Source: Brachionus koreanus (taxonomy: Eukaryota > Rotifera > Eurotatoria > Ploima > Brachionidae). Taken from it: 11,464 nt of DNA. Position 1 is the first letter of the stretch. Each line of letters opens with the position of its first letter. The stretch is from NCBI GenBank assembly GCA_016987375.1, contig PJRA01000473.1:941013-952476 (forward strand). Reading direction: 5' to 3'. The position numbers and the translations under genes were made by a program. A model generated the notes under the pieces. It saw nothing but the letters and a program-made list of their open reading frames with translations. It was not told the DNA's origin and did not search any database. Positions 7,856-11,464 of the stretch are shown here, piece after piece.

Positions 7856-8719
7856 ACGGGTGTTCAAAAAAGAATGCTCAAAAGTTTGTTAAGGTACAAA
7901 AACATGTTTCCATTGACTGAATTTAACCAAATTTTGTACAGTTATTTAATTTCATCTAATAAATAAAAAAATTAAAAAACCAAGTTTTTACAATATTTAT
8001 CAATAGAATAAGGCCATTCGGAACACCTTTGCCTAAAAATGACGAGTGTTCTTTGATGTTTTATGATTAATGTACATTTTTAATAATTTATTTTTTAAAG
8101 AAAAAAAAATAATTAATATGAGCCGTTGATCATTTTTAAATGACTTTTTGATCGAAAGGAATAAAAAAAAACACTCAAATTTGATTTTTTGAATTTTCTT
8201 CAAAAATATCCGGTAGCAATGTACTTTTTGTCATATCTTGCGAAACGAAAGTCCGAATATTTTCAAATTTTAACCCAGCATTAAGCTAAGAATAGACTTT
8301 AGATAAAGCATAAATTTAATATATTTTTTGAAAAAAATTATCAACATTTTAAAAAAAGCTTCATAAGTAGTACTGTTTACTTTTAAGAAGATAAAATACC
8401 CAATAATGAGCTTCATAATATTGAGTTAAATATATTAATTAAAACTTCTTAAAAAACTCTTTAAGAAAATATACAATGTATTTTAGTTTAATCTTTAATG
8501 TTAAAAAAAATACGTTAATATTTACTAGTTTTATTCTTTAGCTAAAATAAATTCAGACCATTGCCGAATAAAATAAAATTGTAAAAACTTGGTTTTTATA
8601 TTTTTTTATTTATTAGATAAAATTAAATAACTGTACAAAATTTGGTTAAATTCAGTCAATGGAAACATATTTTTTTACCTTTGAAACAAACTTTAGAGCA
8701 TTCTTTTTTGAACACCCGT
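7856..8719. mobile_element. 864-bp non-autonomous element with about 140-bp inverted ends and TA duplication
   Basis: 7856-7994 is the reverse complement of 8578-8719 with only scattered mismatches and small gaps; both ends begin ACGGGTGTTCAAAAAAGAAT read inward. TA flanks both sides (7854-7855, 8720-8721), as expected of the Tc1/mariner superfamily. Weaker symmetry continues inward (GGCCATTCGG near 8013 against GCCGAATAA near 8562). The 580-nt middle has no transposase remnant and only short frames, so it would depend on an enzyme from elsewhere. The outer bases of each arm look coding in places, but that is the shared repeat, not a gene. Confidence 0.8.
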
Positions 8720-8721
8720 TA

Positions 8722-8880
8722 GTTAAATAATAGTGCTTTTATGATGGGTTTATATTCAGAACCATGCTTTTTAATATTTAATTTACATGTATCTATTCGA
8801 TTCAAAAACAGTTTTGTGTTCATAGACAAAAATAAAACCAATTATTTTTACAAGTAGAAAAAAAAATAAAATAAAAAAAA
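8722..8880. other. AT-rich spacer downstream of the membrane-protein gene
   Basis: There are no open frames of note. It lies between the TA-flanked element and the poly(A) signal of the minus-strand gene. Confidence 0.4.
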
Positions 8881-8884
8881 TTGT

Positions 8885-8890
8885 TTTATT
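8885..8890 (-). terminator. AATAAA poly(A) signal of the minus-strand membrane-protein gene
   Basis: TTTATT on the plus strand reads AATAAA on the minus strand, 31 nt beyond the stop codon of the gene at 8922-9485. That is a normal position for a short 3' UTR. Confidence 0.5.
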
Positions 8891-8921
8891 TAGAAAAAAT
8901 TAAATGATAAATAAGCTTATT

Positions 8922-9485
8922 TTAATATTCTAGTTCAATTTCACTAAATTTTTTTTCTAAATTTGCTTTATCAATGTTTAAAACTAAATTTGATTTGTTA
9001 AAAATTAAAACCAACGATTTGTCACTGATAGACTTTTTGCGCTTTAGTCCATATTTTTTAATCTCTTTTTCATCTTGATACTTAATTGCACCAAAATCAC
9101 TAAAACTTTGGCTTTTGATTGCCAAATAAGGCTTTTTCGACTCGCCAATTTTGTTCTGATCTTTGTTTAAAAAGTAAATTTCGTCATTTGTACCAGATTG
9201 AACTAGTGTGTCCGCATCGACCTCGTTCACAGTGTAAAAAATAATCTTTGAGTTTAAATTGTTAACCTTTGCAAAACAAAGTGGTTGATTTGTTAATGTA
9301 TTCGTCTGAGAAACTTGTTCTTCTTGATTGTTCTTTATTGATTTGAATTTGTATTTGTTTTGCCAAATATGCGACCTAAGAAAATATAAGCCACAAAAAT
9401 AAATCGCTATTGAATAAACAATGCTTGCTATTATCAGAAATGCGACAGAAATTATAATTAGAAATGTGACGTTTTCTAGAATCAT
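8922..9485 (-). CDS. Small single-exon membrane-anchored protein of unknown function (187 residues)
   Basis: The frame runs from ATG (9485-9483) to TAA (8924-8922) with balanced amino-acid use, unlike the Phe/Lys shadows elsewhere. Residues 6-36 are strongly hydrophobic, a long signal anchor or a tight membrane hairpin. They follow an acidic N-terminus (Glu4) and precede positive residues (Arg37, Lys44, 46, 48), so by the positive-inside rule the C-terminal part should be cytosolic. The remainder is hydrophilic, with a few short beta-like stretches (KIIFYTVNEV, SLVLIFNKSNLVLNI) and a basic patch at 143-151 (KKYGLKRKK) next to serines. I recognise no family. It stands alone, with an AATAAA on its strand 31 nt after the stop. 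An upstream exon cannot be excluded, but the ATG directly before the membrane segment is a natural start. Confidence 0.65.
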   Translation of the reverse strand: MILENVTFLIIISVAFLIIASIVYSIAIYFCGLYFLRSHIWQNKYKFKSIKNNQEEQVSQTNTLTNQPLCFAKVNNLNSKIIFYTVNEVDADTLVQSGTNDEIYFLNKDQNKIGESKKPYLAIKSQSFSDFGAIKYQDEKEIKKYGLKRKKSISDKSLVLIFNKSNLVLNIDKANLEKKFSEIELEY

Positions 9486-9720
9486 TTTATTTTTGTTATA
9501 ACAAAAAGTTACAATTAGTTTAAATTTTAGAAATCGTTTTTTTTGGATAAAATTTGATATTTTATTTGGATTTTTTTTAGTTTTAGTGTTTGAATTATGT
9601 CAAATATGTTCATATTATTTTATTTTTTTGTTTAGAAAATTAATTTGATCACAAAAATTTTTTTTTCAATTAAAAGTCTTAATTTTTTTTTGACTAAAGC
9701 TGAATCATTCTATTTTGAAA
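9486..9720. other. Upstream region of the membrane-protein gene, T-rich
   Basis: No open frame or repeat structure was found. It is the expected promoter region for the minus-strand gene starting at 9485. No individual promoter element can be singled out. Confidence 0.35.
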
Positions 9721-9724
9721 GATA

Positions 9725-9850
9725 AAAGTAGTTTAGGTATCGCACTCCATGGTGACCTATGGTTTCAAGTCTTGGGTGGTCCACAACTTCAATATGAGGC
9801 TCAATCACATTTATTTTTTTGGTTTCAATACATCAACCTGTGTCTGAACA
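9725..9850 (+). repeat. Possible tRNA-derived SINE head
   Basis: TAGTTTAGGTATCGCACT (9729-9746) fits an RNA polymerase III A box at nearly all positions, and GGTTTCAAGTCTTGG (9761-9775) fits a B box with one inserted T. They are about 32 nt apart, within the usual range. The GC content is above that of the flanks. No poly(A) or short-repeat tail was pinned down, and the downstream boundary given is a guess. It is not an intact tRNA gene: no acceptor stem could be folded. A 62-codon open frame over it (9715-9903) is probably incidental. Confidence 0.35.
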
Positions 9851-9903
9851 ACATCGGGTTTGTTCACAAAATTTTGACAAAAACAGCTAGGTCTCTTTTA
9901 TAG

Positions 9904-10607
9904 CCATTAAAGTCATCGTCCATATCTAATTTTGATCAAAAGATAATAAAAAAAAACTATCATTTTACTAAATATTCACTTTTTTAATAAATCCCTGTTA
10001 CTTATAATTTTTTATCATAACTTCTGCATTCATAATCATCCGATTAAAACAAACTATAGCTTGTTTTAATCAGAATAAAATTCTTTACAAAATGATATAT
10101 CAAATTTGTATTTCAATTTACTTGATTCCCGAGGACAAAATGGACTTAGGATATAAGAGCTGAGCGCAGAACATAAGAGAAAAGTAAAAAATCAAAAAAT
10201 TATAAACATTTTCGAAAAATGGATAGAATTATGTAAAAGACTGTAAATTTTCATAATTTTTATCCTATCATATATTTTCTAATTTAGATTCATAGTCAAT
10301 AAAAATTTCATATCTGTCATTTTTCTCAATCACCTGGCGACATTTGGCCCAGTTGCTCTCTTCTGATTATCTTTTAAGTAAGGTCTCTTTTGTTTCTTAT
10401 TCTTCTATAAATCTTTCCGTTAAAGGATAACCTTGGTTATTTTATATATCCTTGATTATCGTATATTTTTCTAAAAATAATTTACCGAAAATTCAATCTT
10501 TTGAAATTATTTTTTTTTTTACTTCAAAGTTTTTCTAATTTATTTATTTTAAACAAAGTAGGACTTGGAAAATTAAGTAAATTTTTATTATTATTGTCAA
10601 AAGTAAC
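9904..10607. other. AT-rich stretch without a gene
   Basis: Frames are short on both strands. The only structure noticed is an 11-bp inverted repeat around an 8-nt loop (10042-10052 / 10061-10071, GATTAAAACAA...TTGTTTTAATC), of no evident meaning. Confidence 0.45.
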
Positions 10608-10609
10608 TA

Positions 10610-10819
10610 CAGTCTAACCTTGTTATTACGGTCCTCAAATATACGGAATTTTCGGAATTCCGACAAAAAATTTTAAATTCCCATTACATCAATAATCTAT
10701 TCAATACAAAAAAAACTTGCTAATACAAAATTTTTGTGTCGGATTAGCTTTAAAATCGGACCAAAATTGAACCTCCCTTTTATAATAAAATTAACGTTAA
10801 ATTTGTTTACTAATCCGAC
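10610..10819 (+). mobile_element. Possible pogo/Tigger-like transposon end
   Basis: TA followed by CAGTCTAACCTTGTTATTAC (from 10610) resembles pogo-type terminal repeats, which begin CAGT and continue with an AACCTCGTTATAACG-like string. Inside are an imperfect palindrome around CGGAATT (about 10644-10664) and a perfect 10-bp inverted pair, GTCGGATTAG (10738-10747) and CTAATCCGAC (10810-10819). The matching opposite end was not found in the window, so this is a solo end, a truncated copy or a chance match. No transposase is present. Confidence 0.4.
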
Positions 10820-10863
10820 CAAAAAAATATTTCTATATATTTTTATATATATAAGTTTTATTA

Positions 10864-10890
10864 GCAAAGTAAAATTTATGATCAAATTTC
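10864..10890 (+). repeat. Diverged or truncated relative of the 232-bp MITE end
   Basis: Starting from GCAAAGTAAAATTT, this stretch matches the terminal repeat of the MITE at 3334-3565 at 26 of 27 positions. Beyond it the sequence departs (AAGCGCTCAATTTTGC...), and no inverted partner ending CTTTGC follows nearby. It is most likely a truncated copy or a different subfamily. Confidence 0.5.
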
Positions 10891-11023
10891 AAGCGCTCAA
10901 TTTTGCTCAAGTGCTTTTTGCAATTTTTAAAATGCAAATTCATAAATTTTTTTTAATTTTTTTTTTATTATGATTATTTGTTAAATAAAATTAATTAAAT
11001 CAAATCAAATGAATCGTTTTAGT

Positions 11024-11227
11024 TTATTTGAAAACAAAGCTGCGCCAATGGCAGCAATATGCTCGACTTGAGCTGGAACAAAGTATGTTAGTACGGTCTA
11101 ACTCGAACTGAAAAGCTTCATGTACCCGGATAGAAGCAATGCCCAACCGAAATAGCCCCAATGCATATTCGATTGAGTCTGTGAGGCGTCCAAGAGACGC
11201 CACCTGGGCTTTTTCTTCTAATGCAAA
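11024..11227 (-). other. GC-richer open frame of unknown identity, possible exon
   Basis: On the minus strand the frame is open for 67 codons from just after a stop at 11230-11228 to TAA at 11026-11024. It includes EKAQVASLGRLTDSIEY, then GLFRLGIASIRVHEAFQFEL. It lacks an early Met, and an AG at TTTGCATTAG could act as an acceptor, so a last exon is conceivable. The same stretch has a hairpin GGCGTC-CAAGA-GACGCC (11185-11190 / 11196-11201) and could instead be repeat-derived. I do not recognise the protein. The plus strand also has a partly open frame here, so the coding strand is uncertain. Confidence 0.25.
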
Positions 11228-11230
11228 TTA

Positions 11231-11464
11231 ACACATGAGTCTGTAACAGTGGACTGACTTCAGTAATAATCTATCTAAAAAATTCTCTGTGGCACAACTT
11301 GAACACACTCATGCACCAAAACTCGTTCCAAATATTTCATAAAATTCGTTTTGACAAAAACTTTAACTATGTACAACAGGTGACTATTTGTTGTACAAAA
11401 TCTAAAAGGAAGTCTGGCAAACTGACAGGAATCAAAATTTTACAGCAGAGAATCTAACAAAAAG
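11231..11464. other. Right edge of the window, nothing recognised
   Basis: Base composition is a little less AT-rich than average and frames on both strands are interrupted. If the open frame at 11024-11227 is an exon, this would be its upstream intron. No RNA gene or repeat was identified. Confidence 0.3.

Noticed and set aside
7694..7966. 90-codon plus-strand gene
   Set aside because: It crosses from the GC-richer island into the left arm of the TA-flanked element, with no ATG-based start and no consistent composition.
9729..9775. Functional tRNA gene
   Set aside because: A and B boxes are present, but no acceptor stem or cloverleaf could be folded by eye.
9715..9903. 62-codon plus-strand gene
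   Set aside because: No ATG near its start and it overlaps A and B box-like motifs; more likely repeat-derived, though not excluded.
10042..10071. Rho-independent-type hairpin
   Set aside because: AT-only stem in eukaryotic AT-rich DNA with no gene ending beside it; no support for a terminator.
10697..10973. Overlapping small frames on both strands
   Set aside because: Low-complexity Phe/Ile/Lys peptides within transposon-end sequence; no features of a real protein.

Overview
The window looks like nuclear DNA of a small-genome, very AT-rich invertebrate. It has short GT-AG introns (61 nt, twice), AATAAA-type polyadenylation signals, long A/T homopolymers, a dead animal-type mariner transposase, and several short inverted-repeat transposons. 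A monogonont rotifer such as Brachionus is my best guess, but it rests on overall style and not on a diagnostic gene. Nothing suggests a prokaryote or a virus.

Layout. Positions 1-199 hold the 5' end of a minus-strand gene that leaves the window on the left. About 590 nt of AT-rich DNA separates it from a plus-strand block at 764-1166. That block is a near-identical copy of the first two exons of the main gene and ends in its own stop codon and poly(A) signals. Positions 1167-4180 are a transposon graveyard: a mariner relic (1219-1540), a foldback repeat (1555-1762), and a 1.15 kb element with inverted ends (2806-3958) that carries a nested 232-bp MITE with an 8-bp target duplication. The main gene runs from 4207 to 6940 in three exons. 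From 6941 to 8880 there is a palindromic poly(A) region, a GC-richer island of uncertain nature, and an 864-bp element with roughly 140-bp inverted repeats flanked by TA. A small minus-strand membrane-protein gene occupies 8922-9485. The right end (9486-11464) holds a possible tRNA-derived SINE, one end of a possible pogo-like element, a relative of the 232-bp MITE, and an unassigned GC-richer stretch.

The centrepiece is the 763-residue protein encoded by 4207-6940. It has a small N-terminal domain on two short exons, a P-loop NTPase (Walker A-like GFGKS, Walker B VFVFDEA), and a C-terminal PD-(D/E)XK-type nuclease (GE, IDLIIP and IQVK motifs). This is the header-NTPase-nuclease plan of the Crinkler/RHS ('CR') proteins, best known as secreted effectors of oomycetes and fungi and from selfish elements. 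Here it appears in what seems to be an animal genome, inside a transposon-rich region.

Most notable is the duplicated header about 3.4 kb upstream. It keeps its start codon, both splice donors, its acceptor and the same phase. It could therefore act as an alternative first-exon pair, as a header-only mini-gene, or as the scar of a very recent duplication or gene conversion. The header intron is identical between copies, and six of the eight differences change an amino acid.
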